NCBI RefSeq assembly: GCF_011087585.1
Contig: NZ_VJOT01000034.1
Coordinates: 1 to 64,000, forward strand
Source: Neochlamydia sp. AcF84
Lineage (GTDB): Bacteria > Chlamydiota > Chlamydiia > Chlamydiales > Parachlamydiaceae
DNA: 64,000 nt
Reading direction: 5' to 3'
The position numbers and the translations under genes were made by a program. Of the stretch, positions 9,160-18,606 are shown one piece after another. The stretch's first letter is position 1; each line of letters opens with the position of its first letter. A model generated the notes under the pieces. It worked only from the letters and a program-made list of their open reading frames with translations. It made no database searches and was not told the origin of the DNA.

Positions 9160-9330
9160 GCTTTTATATGCTCTGCAGTTTTTCTACCACTTCATTAATC
9201 GTTGGCCTTGTTCTTGGGGCAGGAGTTGCACATTTCTATGATGAGCCTTTCTAAATCCACCTCCGCTTTTTGTTTCAGCTCCTTAGGAAAGTAGATTGCT
9301 GTATTTCCAGGTCTCTTTTTACCATTATAT
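9160..9330 (-). pseudogene. 3' remnant of a kinase gene
   Basis: Read on the minus strand this stretch encodes ELKQKAEVDLERLIIEMC, nearly the same as KLKQKAKSDLERLIIEMC near the C-terminus of the intact kinase at 11757-13730, and then breaks down with stops where the kinase reads VVVERLQRM. It is convergent with ankyrin copy A, in the same arrangement as the intact kinase and ankyrin copy C. The remainder to 9401 contains no gene, only the short motif CCCGTGACCGCTTAC at 9389-9403. Confidence 0.7.
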
Positions 9331-9401
9331 GATTAAGTAAATATGAACTCTAGAAATTGTTTTACTTATCAAAAAATAATTGATAATCCCCGTGACCGCT
9401 T

Positions 9402-11204
9402 ACAATTAAAGCTTGAAAAGCAAGGATAGCCTATAAACGCTTGCCTATAGTTACTTGCTAATAATAAATCATTAATATTTCCTAGGATTGATTAGCTAGA
9501 TTGATTAGATTGTTAAATAATGAAAGCTTTGCTATTAGCTTTATAAAACATTAAAGAAAGGTTTAACCTTATGCAAGTTCAAAATCTCTCCCCCGCTCCT
9601 CTATCAAAGATTTCACCTGAAATTCCTGTGTCTGAGATTTCCCCCGAGGTCCACAAGATGTTACAAAATCCTGAACTTTACGACATGGTCCAGGGTACTC
9701 TATGTGGCCGGCTGATTAAATTGCTTCTAGCACGCAGTAATACCATTTTAGAAAAGCATTTATATGCATACAAAGCTAAAGGAATTGTACTCTCAAAAAG
9801 GCTAGAAACCGTATGGGGAATAGCCCAAGCCACAGATAATCAAGAAGCCCTTGATATACTTTATAAGTATAATCCTAACTTAGCTTCCATCTGCCATATT
9901 AAACTTATGGCTCATCGATTTGGTATTGTCGGTAAAAGCCAAATAAATGGGCAGTCTTTTGACTTAGAAGGTTTTGATCACCGCATTACTTTTCACGCTC
10001 TTTATGCTTCCCTTAAACAGCATCTAGATGTTACTGAGCAGGAGGTAATCCTTCCTATTATTGAAATGATCCTAAAAGTTGAAAAAAATCCTTATACAAA
10101 GGATCAAATTCTTTTAGACGCCTATCATCAAGGTAAAACAATTTTTTTACCTTTGCTATTTAGTTTATCTAGAGCCGGCCACATTTATGGTTTTCTCATT
10201 AAAGGCAACCGTCTAGTCAAGCTTAATAAAGGACTTCATGAAGACCTACCCACTGGCCTACATGTTTATAAAATACCTGATCCTTCTAAGATTAATATTG
10301 AATACATTCATAGATTATTGAACACGAATGCATTAATAACTTATTTTGAAAAAGGTGTGGATAAAGAGCTTGGCCTTATTCACGACCACTATATTCCTAC
10401 TACCCTTCAAAAAGGAGGGTTCTGTTCTTGGTCTGTAGCCAAACTAGCTTTACGCGGAGGATTTATTTTAGAAGGGATAGAAAATGAAAAAATAAAATAT
10501 AAAAAATGGAGTCAAGCCGATCGTTTTGCCACACTCATCGATTATCTAAAGCAAGAAAATGTAGATCCCCACTTAATTGCTTCTCTATGGTGCAGAACTA
10601 AAGACCAGAAAATTAAAGAAGTTTTGGAAGATAGATTAACAACCACGCATATAGCCAATGAAAAATCCACATCTCTTCATTTAGCAGCAGAAAGCAATAA
10701 CTTTTCAGTGGTAGAAAAGCTATTGATGAATGGAGAAAATATCAATAGCGAAGACGCTGAAGGCTGGACACCCTTAATTGCCGCAGCATGCCAAGGTCAT
10801 GCTGAAATGGTGGAATACCTGTTGGAAAGAGGAGCCTACGTTAATAAAACGGGTAAAACAGGCCTTAACGCTTATTGTCATCTATTATCTCGACAAGGTA
10901 AATGCTCTAAAAATCCTAACATGGAAAAACGTATTAAAAAAGTTAAGCAATTATTAATAGAGAAAGGAATTGACACCGACCTTTCCAATGGTTTTAGATG
11001 GATGGCCCAACGCCATGCGAAAGGATTTTAAAAATTTTGCTTTTACATGCTCTGCAGTCTTTCTACCACTTCATCAATCGTTGGTCTTGCTCCGCGGTCG
11101 GGTTGCACATTCCTATGATGAGCTCTTCTAAATCACTCCTCGCTTTTTGTTTCAGCTCCTTAGGAAAGTAGATTGCTGTATTTCCAGGTCTCTTTTTACC
11201 ATTT
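9402..11204. repeat. Ankyrin locus duplication, copy B
   Basis: Similarity to copy A starts sharply at AATTAAAGCTTG, directly after the motif CCCGTGACCGCTTAC, and ends at TTTTACCATT near 11204. It holds the promoter leader, the ankyrin gene and the kinase remnant, with scattered base changes mostly compatible with an intact reading frame. Confidence 0.8.
9571..11031 (+). CDS. Ankyrin-repeat protein with possible cysteine-protease-like domain, copy B
   Basis: Second paralogue, 486 aa, the same length as copies A and C and without frame-breaking changes, which argues for selection. H204 (GHIYGFLIKGNRLVKLNKG), N219 and the LQKGGFCSW block (Q280, C285) are retained. Ankyrin repeats occupy about residues 363-440. 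Most differences from copy A lie in residues 135-185, 235-270 and the last 60 residues. Translation signals (AAAGAAAGG, then ATG) are kept. The function is unknown; see copy A for the motif argument. Confidence 0.85.
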   Translation: MQVQNLSPAPLSKISPEIPVSEISPEVHKMLQNPELYDMVQGTLCGRLIKLLLARSNTILEKHLYAYKAKGIVLSKRLETVWGIAQATDNQEALDILYKYNPNLASICHIKLMAHRFGIVGKSQINGQSFDLEGFDHRITFHALYASLKQHLDVTEQEVILPIIEMILKVEKNPYTKDQILLDAYHQGKTIFLPLLFSLSRAGHIYGFLIKGNRLVKLNKGLHEDLPTGLHVYKIPDPSKINIEYIHRLLNTNALITYFEKGVDKELGLIHDHYIPTTLQKGGFCSWSVAKLALRGGFILEGIENEKIKYKKWSQADRFATLIDYLKQENVDPHLIASLWCRTKDQKIKEVLEDRLTTTHIANEKSTSLHLAAESNNFSVVEKLLMNGENINSEDAEGWTPLIAAACQGHAEMVEYLLERGAYVNKTGKTGLNAYCHLLSRQGKCSKNPNMEKRIKKVKQLLIEKGIDTDLSNGFRWMAQRHAKGF

Positions 11205-11450
11205 TAAAAGCTAATCCTATTTTAGCTAAATCTTTATGGCAGTTATGCGCTTCTTGCTTGCTCACTTCTTTGCAAGTAAAGCCTTCTTTGATCGCCTAGC
11301 AACCACTTAGCTTAGCATATTCAGCTAGCATTTTTGGATCATTGGTTATTTCGCATCCTTTCTGAAATTCTGTTTAAGTTGCCCTTTTAGTTTAATAATC
11401 CTCTTTTTCCAGAAGACTAATTGCCAGTTGCTGCGCGTAAATAAAAGTTA
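11040..11450 (-). pseudogene. Kinase gene remnant, longer copy
   Basis: On the minus strand the first 150 bp repeat the ELKQKAEVDLERLIIEM block of kinase C-termini. Further 5' the same strand still shows protein-like segments (AISLLEKEDY, then DPKMLAEYAKLSG and KEGFTCKEVSKQEAHNCHKDLA) broken by stops, compatible with a kinase paralogue carrying an insert absent from the intact gene. It is convergent with ankyrin copy B. Confidence 0.55.
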
Positions 11451-11756
11451 TTTAATTTAGATAACTATGTTTTTTAAATTAAATTGTCTCATGAATAAAT
11501 ATTTAAAAATGTTTTTTTTGTAAATAAATTAATTAGATAGCGTTAGATTTTTTAAAAAATTAATAAATTTTTTTTGTTAAATAATGCTTATTATTTTTTT
11601 TATTATAATACATACAGTTGATTCTGCTGAATTTTAATAACTTATGATTGTTTGATTTTAATTTTAACAAACAAATTATTTTAATAATTAAATTTATAAT
11701 TTATAATTAAATTATTGGTAAAGTTGTTTTTTATTAACAATTAGTAAAGGATAGTT
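11451..11756. other. Very AT-rich leader region before the kinase gene
   Basis: This 300-bp stretch is almost entirely A and T, with only a few G or C bases per line, clearly lower in GC than its neighbours. It contains no gene. Several TATAAT-like boxes are possible, so no single promoter can be chosen. It ends with AAAGGATAG before the kinase ATG. Confidence 0.6.
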
Positions 11757-13730
11757 ATGAATAATGACTATGGTAAAGTTTTAAATTTTTGGGAAGAAAA
11801 AGCATCTCAACCTGCTACTACTAGAGAGCAAGTATCCAGGGAGAGAAAGATGCCGGGGCAAGTAAAGGTAAGCGAAAAAGCTAAAGAAATCCTGGCGAAG
11901 ATCGATTATTTCTTAAACAGGCCTTCCGAAAGAGGTCTTCTTAAAAGGACAAAGCCAGAACAGAAATCAAATAAGCCTCAACAGCTCGAAGAAAAGCCTC
12001 CGTCGAAAGAAATTACTTCAGCAAACGAGGAGGCCAAAGGGCGTGCAAAGCCCGTAAATGTTGAAAAATTGAGAAGAGTTTTTGAAAAAAACCATAAAGA
12101 GCAACCATCCCAAGCCAGTAAAGCTGCCCCAGGAAAGATAGCCATTCCTCTAGCCTTTATGACACCTGAAGAAAGAGAAATAAAAAGAAAGATGAAAGGT
12201 AAAGAGAAGGAAACAGAAGCTGTAGCTGAAAAATCTATAGTAAATGTAGACCTTACCAAGGAAGCAGCCGCTCTTAGTGAGATTGAGGAGGAGTTGTATC
12301 GTTTAAATCAAAAGCTAGATGAAGAGCCAAGCTTAGAAGATTTAAATGCAATTAGAGAGGAACTTAGCGATCTTGAAAAGATACTAAGCGAAGGAAATTT
12401 CAAATTATCGCCAGAGCAAGATGATCTCTATTTACAGATTAATAACCTTGAGGAAAAGATTAATAGGCACCAAGAGATTGCTTCAAGAGTAGAGGAATCC
12501 CAAACAAATCCGTTTCTATTAGAAACAAACTTATCCCAAAGTGATTCAGAGCAGCTTAGTGAGGAATTAGATAAAATATTAGAAACCCTAGCGTTAGATG
12601 CAGACGTAGAATCTAATCACCCTACAGAGCTTGCTACAGTAGAAGGGCAAATTAGCCAGCCATTAAAAATGATGGGCGAGGAATCAAAGCGATTTGACTT
12701 TAAGGCTATTGAACAAGATATTGTTAGTTTGAAGGAAATTCTAAAGAAAAGCCCCAGGGATTTAATTACGAAAATTAGTGCTAAAGGAGCAGGATTGACG
12801 CACTCATATACTGTTTACCCTGACGGGAAGATTGCAGTTCACCTGAAAAAAGAAGAATGGATGCGCATTGGAAATGAATTAAAAGCAGGTTTACTGGGTA
12901 AAGGGGGATATAAAAGAGCTAAGTTAATGCAAGATATAGACACTAAAGAAATCAAAGTCAGAGGGGTCTTATTCGAGCCTCTTGATGAGGTAGAGAGAGT
13001 AAATATAATCCAATTTATAGAGGATGTAAAAGGCCAACCGCACATTTGTCAAATGGAACATGTGGCATGGAAATCAATGCCTAAAAAACCTGTTTCTATC
13101 TGGAGTGCCCAAAAAGCAGGGGGACGCAAGGAGGCTTTTATATCTAAGTATTACCCCTTTTCTGGTGAAAAGGTGTTCTCTTTTATTAAAAGCAATCAGC
13201 TTCACAAGCAACTGCATGCTAAAATAGCCCTTCAACTTGCACAAGGAATTCAAATAATGCATGAGAAAGGATGGGTTCATCGGGATCTTAAGCCTGAAAA
13301 CATCTTCTTGCAATGGGATCCCTCCAATCCCAAAGCAGTAGAGGCTGCTGTAGGGGATTTTGATACTGTCCATAAGAATAGCGACGCCAGCAAGAGAGAA
13401 GTTTCCTTAGGCACGCCAGGTTATATCCCACCAGAATATTCAGAGGAAGAGCATGTTAAGGATGCTAGACCTGCAGATGTCTATGCGCTAGGGGTCAGTT
13501 TGCTAGAAATGTTCATCAGCCATGGATCTGCTCCCTGGAAGGTGGGTAGGGACCCTATTCCACTTACCTTCTACTTAACGGAGGCAGGTTATAAAGAAGA
13601 CTTAGAAAAACTAAAACAAAAAGCGAAGAGTGATTTGGAAAGACTTATCATAGAAATGTGTGACCCCGCCCCATCAGCAAGGCCAAAGATTGAGGTGGTG
13701 GTAGAAAGGCTGCAGAGAATGCAAAAGTAA
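11757..13730 (+). CDS. Hanks-type Ser/Thr protein kinase with long coiled-coil N-terminus
   Basis: The 657-aa protein has a charged N-terminal half with predicted coiled coil (about residues 170-250, EEELYRLNQKL and LYLQINNLEEKINRH) and a C-terminal kinase domain (about 345-655). Visible motifs are the glycine loop LLGKGGYKRAKL, the catalytic loop HRDLKPENIFL (near 508-518), DFD in place of DFG (near 535), the activation segment end GTPGYIPPEY, and DVYALGVSLLEM. There is no membrane segment, so it is not a PknB-type receptor. AAAGGA precedes ATG 11757. It is convergent with ankyrin copy C with 5 bp between stops. Host-directed phosphorylation is an inference. Confidence 0.88.
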   Translation: MNNDYGKVLNFWEEKASQPATTREQVSRERKMPGQVKVSEKAKEILAKIDYFLNRPSERGLLKRTKPEQKSNKPQQLEEKPPSKEITSANEEAKGRAKPVNVEKLRRVFEKNHKEQPSQASKAAPGKIAIPLAFMTPEEREIKRKMKGKEKETEAVAEKSIVNVDLTKEAAALSEIEEELYRLNQKLDEEPSLEDLNAIREELSDLEKILSEGNFKLSPEQDDLYLQINNLEEKINRHQEIASRVEESQTNPFLLETNLSQSDSEQLSEELDKILETLALDADVESNHPTELATVEGQISQPLKMMGEESKRFDFKAIEQDIVSLKEILKKSPRDLITKISAKGAGLTHSYTVYPDGKIAVHLKKEEWMRIGNELKAGLLGKGGYKRAKLMQDIDTKEIKVRGVLFEPLDEVERVNIIQFIEDVKGQPHICQMEHVAWKSMPKKPVSIWSAQKAGGRKEAFISKYYPFSGEKVFSFIKSNQLHKQLHAKIALQLAQGIQIMHEKGWVHRDLKPENIFLQWDPSNPKAVEAAVGDFDTVHKNSDASKREVSLGTPGYIPPEYSEEEHVKDARPADVYALGVSLLEMFISHGSAPWKVGRDPIPLTFYLTEAGYKEDLEKLKQKAKSDLERLIIEMCDPAPSARPKIEVVVERLQRMQK

Positions 13731-15430
13731 AAGTTTTAAAACCTTTCTGCATGGCGTCGGAACATCCATTTAAAACCATTGGAAAGATCTGTATCAATTC
13801 CTTTCTCTATTAAAACCTTTTCAACCTTATTGATACGGCTTTCCATTTTGGGATTTTTAGAGCATTCACCTATCTGAGACAATAGGTGGCAATAGGCACT
13901 AAGGCCTGTTTTACCCGTTTTATTAACGTGGGCTCCTCTTTCCAATAGGTATTCCACCATTTCAACATGACCCTGGCAAGCCGCGGCAATTAAGGGTGTC
14001 CAGCCTTCAGAGTCTTCTTCATTGATATTTACTCCCTCCATCAATAACTTTTCTACCACTGGAAAGTTATTGCTTTCTGCTGCTAAATGAAGAGATGTGG
14101 ATTTTTCATTAGCTATATGCGTAGTTGTTAATCTATCTTCCAAAGCTTCTTTAATTTTTTGGTCTTTAGTTCTACACCACATCGAAGCGATTAAGTGGGG
14201 ATCTATATTTTCTTGCTTTAGATAATCGATGAGTGTGGCAAAACGATCGGCTTGACTCCATTTTTTATATTTTATTTCTTCATTCTCTATCCCTTCTAAA
14301 ATAAAGCTTCCGCGTAAAGCCATTTTGGCTAAAGACCAAGAACAGAATCCTCCTTTTTGAAGGGTAGTAGGGATATAATGGTCGTGAATAAGACCCAGTT
14401 CTTTATCCACACCTTTTTCAAAATATGTTCTTAATACGTTCGTGTTCAGTAACCTATGAATGTATTCAATATTAATCTTAGAAGGATCAGCTATTCTATA
14501 AACATGTAGCCCAGTAGGTAGGTCTGCATGAAGTCCTTTATTAAGCTTGATTAGCCGGTTGCCTTTAATGAGAAAACCATAAATGTGACAGGCTGTCATT
14601 AACTTAAATACCAAAGGCAATAAAATTGTTTTGCCTTGATGATAGGCTTCTAAAAGAATTTCTGGCATTATAGTGGGATCTTTTTCAACTTTTAAGATCA
14701 TTTCAATAATCGGAAGAATCATCTCTTGCTCAGGAAGATCTAGATGCTGTTTAAGCGAATTATAAAGAGCTTGAAAGGTAATGCGATGATCAGAACCTTC
14801 TAACTCAAAAGACTGCCCATTTATTTGGCTTTTACCGACAATGCTAAATCGATGAGCTATAAGTTTAATAGAGCAGATGGAATCTAAGTTAGGATTATAC
14901 TTATAAAGTATATCAAGAGCTTCTTGATTATCTGTGGCTTGGGCTATTCCCAATATAATCTGTAAGCTTTCTGAGAGCACAACTCCTTTAGCTTTGTATA
15001 CATATAAATGCTTTTCTAAAGTGGTATTACAGCGTGCTAGAAGCAATTTAACCAGCCGGCCACATAGAGTACCCTCTACCATAGCGTAAAGTTCAGGATT
15101 TTGTAACTTCTTGTGGAGCTCGGGGGAAAGCGCAGACACGGGAATTTCAGGTGAAATCTTTGATAGAGGATGGGGAGAGAGATTTGGAACTTGCATGAGG
15201 TTAAGCCCTTTCTTTAATGTTTTATAAGGCTAATAGCAAAGCTTTCATTATTTAACAATCTAATCAATCCTAGGAAATATTGATGTTTTATTTTTAGCAA
15301 GAAGCTATAGCCAAGCGTTTATAGGCTATCCTTGCTTTCCAAGCTTTAATTCAAAAATTTATCCGCAGCTAACCATAAGCTATAGATCTATTAATTAAAA
15401 CAAGAAAATATTATTTTAGTTTGATTTTTA
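13731..15430. repeat. Ankyrin locus duplication, copy C (inverted)
   Basis: The reverse complement of this stretch matches copies A and B over the gene and its leader. Compared with copy B it shares a longer upstream region with copy A (to about 15430). At its 3' end it joins the intact kinase gene at the point where A and B carry kinase remnants. Confidence 0.8.
13736..15196 (-). CDS. Ankyrin-repeat protein with possible cysteine-protease-like domain, copy C
   Basis: Third paralogue, again 486 aa, on the opposite strand. It keeps H204 (CHIYGFLIKGNRLIKLNKG), N219 and LQKGGFCSW (Q280, C285), and the ankyrin pair near 363-440 (GWTPLIAAACQGHVEMVEYLL). It differs from A and B mostly in residues 20-75 and 185-205. 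It is the only copy still facing a complete kinase gene, so it may show the ancestral arrangement. The leader and ribosome site are the same as in the other copies. Confidence 0.85.
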   Translation of the reverse strand: MQVPNLSPHPLSKISPEIPVSALSPELHKKLQNPELYAMVEGTLCGRLVKLLLARCNTTLEKHLYVYKAKGVVLSESLQIILGIAQATDNQEALDILYKYNPNLDSICSIKLIAHRFSIVGKSQINGQSFELEGSDHRITFQALYNSLKQHLDLPEQEMILPIIEMILKVEKDPTIMPEILLEAYHQGKTILLPLVFKLMTACHIYGFLIKGNRLIKLNKGLHADLPTGLHVYRIADPSKINIEYIHRLLNTNVLRTYFEKGVDKELGLIHDHYIPTTLQKGGFCSWSLAKMALRGSFILEGIENEEIKYKKWSQADRFATLIDYLKQENIDPHLIASMWCRTKDQKIKEALEDRLTTTHIANEKSTSLHLAAESNNFPVVEKLLMEGVNINEEDSEGWTPLIAAACQGHVEMVEYLLERGAHVNKTGKTGLSAYCHLLSQIGECSKNPKMESRINKVEKVLIEKGIDTDLSNGFKWMFRRHAERF

Positions 15431-16231
15431 TATAAAATATTACTTTTTTTGATTTTTTATCTATTAGAGAGTTGGATAACTATAATGCTTAATAAAGTTA
15501 GCAGAGGCATATTCTATGCGGGCTAATACTCAAGATTGCTTACTATTCGTCTATCCTAGTTAGATATGCATCTGTAGATGCACTAAAAAGCTTGGGCAAG
15601 AACGTAAAGAAGTTAAACCATACCCTTCCCTAACAGATATAGCCTTTGATTTTTGTAAGATGAAGCTTGATGAGGAAGGAGAATGCAAAATCTGTTAGTT
15701 TTAGAAAGACAAGCGGAGAATTTGAAGGAAGATCTACTTAAGCATGTGTCCAAATCCATAGAAGATTATTTTGAGGGATTTGACAAAGAGCAATAAAGCG
15801 GATGATTTAATAACGAACTGGATGATCTTTTAAGTTGCCAAAGCGCCTAAAAGTTCCTTATAGGCAGAAAGCTTATGATAGATAAGCTTGCTACCCATCC
15901 TCTATTCAAAGCATAAATCCCTTAGTACCTCCACGAGGGGAAGGAACCTGCAGCCTAAAAACTGACAAGACCTGGCTGGAGAAAAAGAAATAGTGCGTGG
16001 AAAGTTATTTAGAGCTTGGGAGGGAATTTTTTCTTTAGGAAAGGGCTTATCAGTAAGCAGAACTATAGCGTAAGTTTTTGTTTAGGAATAAGATAAAAAA
16101 ATTGGAATACCTAAAGGGCTAGGGGTGCTAACTTAGTAGCATAAGGCTGCGCCTTAAACAAACGAGCTGCTAGATTATTTACCTAGCAAGGCCATTTAAG
16201 GGAGGAAAATTAGAAGATCCTACTTATCAGC
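15431..16231. other. Gene-poor stretch with decayed coding fragments
   Basis: No intact gene. A plus-strand fragment near 15588-15698 (KEVKPYPSLTDIAFDFCKMK) ends in a stop, and an overlapping 37-codon frame from ATG 15682 (MQNLLVLERQAENLKEDLLK) ends near 15796. Neither resembles a family I know, and neither has a convincing ribosome site. The rest shows stops in all frames. Confidence 0.4.
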
Positions 16232-16963
16232 TTAATTTATCAAATTGAAGAGGGCCTGCCGGATTTCCTCTGAAAGGGTTGCATAGTGGAGTGGATCATG
16301 CCGCACGTTATTTTCTATTTTCCATATCTTATAAATAATTCCATCATGCAGCAATAAAATACGGTCTGCCAGATAAATAGCATCACGAAAGTCATGGGTA
16401 TTCATTAAAATGGTACAATTCAATTTCTCTTTAAGTTTACGTAATAGTTCATAGATCTGCTCACGAAGTACTACATCTAGCTTGTTAAAAGGCTCGTCCA
16501 GCAGCAGGAGAGGGCGTTGTTGCAAAAGAGCACGGGCGAGAGAAACCCGTTGGCGCATTCCTCCAGAAAGTTGCTCAGGATATAGATTAGCACTTTCTTG
16601 GAGGCCCATTTCTGAGAGCAAGCTTAATGCTTTTTGCTGGAGGGATAAGCTAGAAGAAGGCTTTTTCCCTAATTCTGTAGGCAGGAGTAAGTTTTCTAGA
16701 ATTGTTCTCCAAGGAAGCAACAGATCTTCTTGCGCCATAAAAGCAATGGATTCTGCAGGGTAACCTGTGGCCATGCTAATCACCCCTTTTTCAGTCGGTA
16801 ATAGGCCTGCAAGGAGTTTAAAGAGAGTCGTTTTCCCTGATCCTGACCATCCTACTAAAGAGATGACTTCGTTAGGTGATATATCTAACGAAAGATTTTT
16901 TAATATCTTTTTTTCTCCGAAAGAAAAAGAGAGGTTTTGAATTTTTAATAAGAAGGTTGGCAT
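16232..16963 (-). CDS. ABC transporter ATPase, nitrate/sulfonate/HMP type
   Basis: The 243-aa ATPase shows Walker A GWSGSGKTT (residues 38-46), the Q-loop region AFMAQEDLLLPWRT, signature LSGGMRQR (132-139), Walker B LLLLDEP (152-158), D-loop NKLD and the switch His in NTHD. The LLPW-x-T after the Q-loop is typical of the SsuB/TauB/ThiZ group, which pairs with BPD permeases like the one fused at 3940-5673. I chose ATG 16963 because AAAGAG is spaced properly for it and not for the GTG 6 bp upstream. It has no neighbour in an operon, so pairing with the fusion protein is inferred. Confidence 0.9.
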   Translation of the reverse strand: MPTFLLKIQNLSFSFGEKKILKNLSLDISPNEVISLVGWSGSGKTTLFKLLAGLLPTEKGVISMATGYPAESIAFMAQEDLLLPWRTILENLLLPTELGKKPSSSLSLQQKALSLLSEMGLQESANLYPEQLSGGMRQRVSLARALLQQRPLLLLDEPFNKLDVVLREQIYELLRKLKEKLNCTILMNTHDFRDAIYLADRILLLHDGIIYKIWKIENNVRHDPLHYATLSEEIRQALFNLIN

Positions 16964-17326
16964 ATTCACTCTTTAAGTCTTTTTTATTTTAATAAAAGAG
17001 GGGATTGAATGAAACAAAAGCTTAAAGATGGATAGACTGCCTTTCAAGGACCTTGAACAAATAGATGAGTTGCTGGATGGATGTCGCTATTATAACAAGC
17101 TTTATTGAAAAGCTTAGAAAATTTTTTACTTCAATCTTCTTTGATGTCTTGAAAGTATCTTCCTGGAAAGGAAAAAAGTAGAGAGCTTGGCTAGCTTTTA
17201 AGAGGGCAAAAGATAAACTGCATTGCATAGCACCCTACTATTAGTTCTGTAGCTGTTTCCTCTTGATGACTATCACTAAATTATCTATGATCATCTCACT
17301 AATTTTAAAATTTATTAAGGAGAGTT
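16964..17326. other. Divergent intergenic region
   Basis: The region separates the ABC ATPase gene from tyrP, which diverge from it, and must hold both promoters. I see no RNA gene and no convincing protein gene. A TATAAT-like box cannot be assigned uniquely. Confidence 0.4.
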
Positions 17327-18595
17327 GTGGAAAAAAGTCTCGTTCCTTCTAAAGGAACCGTTTTGTCAGCTATGTTTCTTGTAGCGGGTTGTTGTATTGG
17401 TGGAGGAATGCTTGCTTTACCTGTTGCCACAGGTGTGAATGGCTTTATACCTTCTTTAGTGGTCATGGTTATCTGTTGGATAATGATGACAATTACAGGT
17501 CTACTTTTATTGGAAGTTAGCCTGTGGATGGAAGAAGGTGTCCATGTTGATACCATGACACACCGTCTTTTAGGAAATATGGGACGTGGGATTAGCTGGA
17601 TTCTTTATCTCTTTATTTGTTATGCCTCGCTTGTTGCCTATACAGCAGCAGGAGGCCATCAATTAGCTATAGCTTTCGACAGCGTTTTCAATCTTCCCTT
17701 GACTAAAGAGCTAGGGTGTACGATTTATATCTTAACTTTTGGGCTCGTTCTCTATTTAGGGAGTGCTATTGTAGGCCGAGTCAATGCAATTTTATTTATG
17801 GCAATGCTTGCTTCCTATGTAGCCTTAATTAGCATAGGGATGCCCGAAGTACAAGTTACTTATTTGAAATATAGTCATTGGACAGGTTTTCTATTAGCTA
17901 TTCCTTTAATGTTGGCCTCTTTTAGCTATCAAACAATGGTGCCAAGTTTGACTCCTTATTTAAAAAAGAACTTAAAGAGCTTACGTTTAGCAATTATTGG
18001 AGGGACTTCTATTACCTTTATAGTATATGCTTTATGGCAATGTATGATGTTGGGGATTGTTCCCGTAGAAGGGACCCATGGCTTGGCTCAAGCCTTGATT
18101 GATGGTAAGCCTGCCACTCTTTTTTTAAATGAACATGTGCACGGAAAGTATGTAGCAAGTATTGCTCATTTTTTTGCTTTTTTTGCCGTTGTCACTTCTT
18201 TTTTAGGGATTGCTTTAGGGCTATTTGATTTCCTTTCCGATGGATTAAAAATTAAAAAGATAGGAATAGGGAATGTAATATTAGGCATCTTAATCATCGT
18301 GCCTACACTTGTTTTTGCTACTCAATTTGAAAGAGTGTTTGTAGTCGCTCTAGATTCTTCGGGCGGTTATGGAGATACAATCTTAAATGGCTTTATTCCT
18401 GTTTTAATGGTTTGGATAGGCCGATATTCTAAAGGATATCCCGCTTATTTTCGTGTGCCTGGAGGAAAATTACTGCTAAGTCTAGTATTTGTATTTTTTC
18501 TTCTATGTTTATTGCTTGAGATTTTTGTACATACCGGCTATTTATCCTCCGTGTATGAAGCCTATGAACTTATCGAAAAAAGAATCGACATTTAG
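17327..18595 (+). CDS. tyrP: Aromatic amino acid permease (HAAAP family, TyrP-like)
   Basis: A 422-aa integral membrane protein with about 11 membrane segments, beginning with the family region GTVLSAMFLVAGCCIGGGML (residues about 9-28) where the Gly-rich unwound part of helix 1 binds substrate. The family imports tyrosine or tryptophan by proton symport, and chlamydiae, which depend on the host for these, usually carry one or two copies. The start is GTG 17327, set by AAGGAG 3-8 bp upstream. The DUF2760 gene follows after 11 bp. Substrate choice between Tyr and Trp cannot be read. Confidence 0.88.
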   Translation: MEKSLVPSKGTVLSAMFLVAGCCIGGGMLALPVATGVNGFIPSLVVMVICWIMMTITGLLLLEVSLWMEEGVHVDTMTHRLLGNMGRGISWILYLFICYASLVAYTAAGGHQLAIAFDSVFNLPLTKELGCTIYILTFGLVLYLGSAIVGRVNAILFMAMLASYVALISIGMPEVQVTYLKYSHWTGFLLAIPLMLASFSYQTMVPSLTPYLKKNLKSLRLAIIGGTSITFIVYALWQCMMLGIVPVEGTHGLAQALIDGKPATLFLNEHVHGKYVASIAHFFAFFAVVTSFLGIALGLFDFLSDGLKIKKIGIGNVILGILIIVPTLVFATQFERVFVVALDSSGGYGDTILNGFIPVLMVWIGRYSKGYPAYFRVPGGKLLLSLVFVFFLLCLLLEIFVHTGYLSSVYEAYELIEKRIDI

Positions 18596-18606
18596 GAGAA
18601 ACTACC

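Larger units (their letters stand above)
7440..9330. repeat. Ankyrin locus duplication, copy A
   Basis: This unit contains about 250 bp of upstream sequence, the ankyrin gene and a 3' kinase remnant. Its upstream part matches copy C (reverse complement near 15197-15430) from about 7450, while copy B shares it only from the AATTAAAGCTT at about 7536. The 3' part matches copy B up to TTTTACCATT at 9330. Confidence 0.8.

Noticed and set aside
17022-17228. Minus-strand frame of 68 codons between the ABC ATPase and tyrP
   Set aside because: Composition is unlike a protein, no start signal, and the region is needed for divergent promoters.
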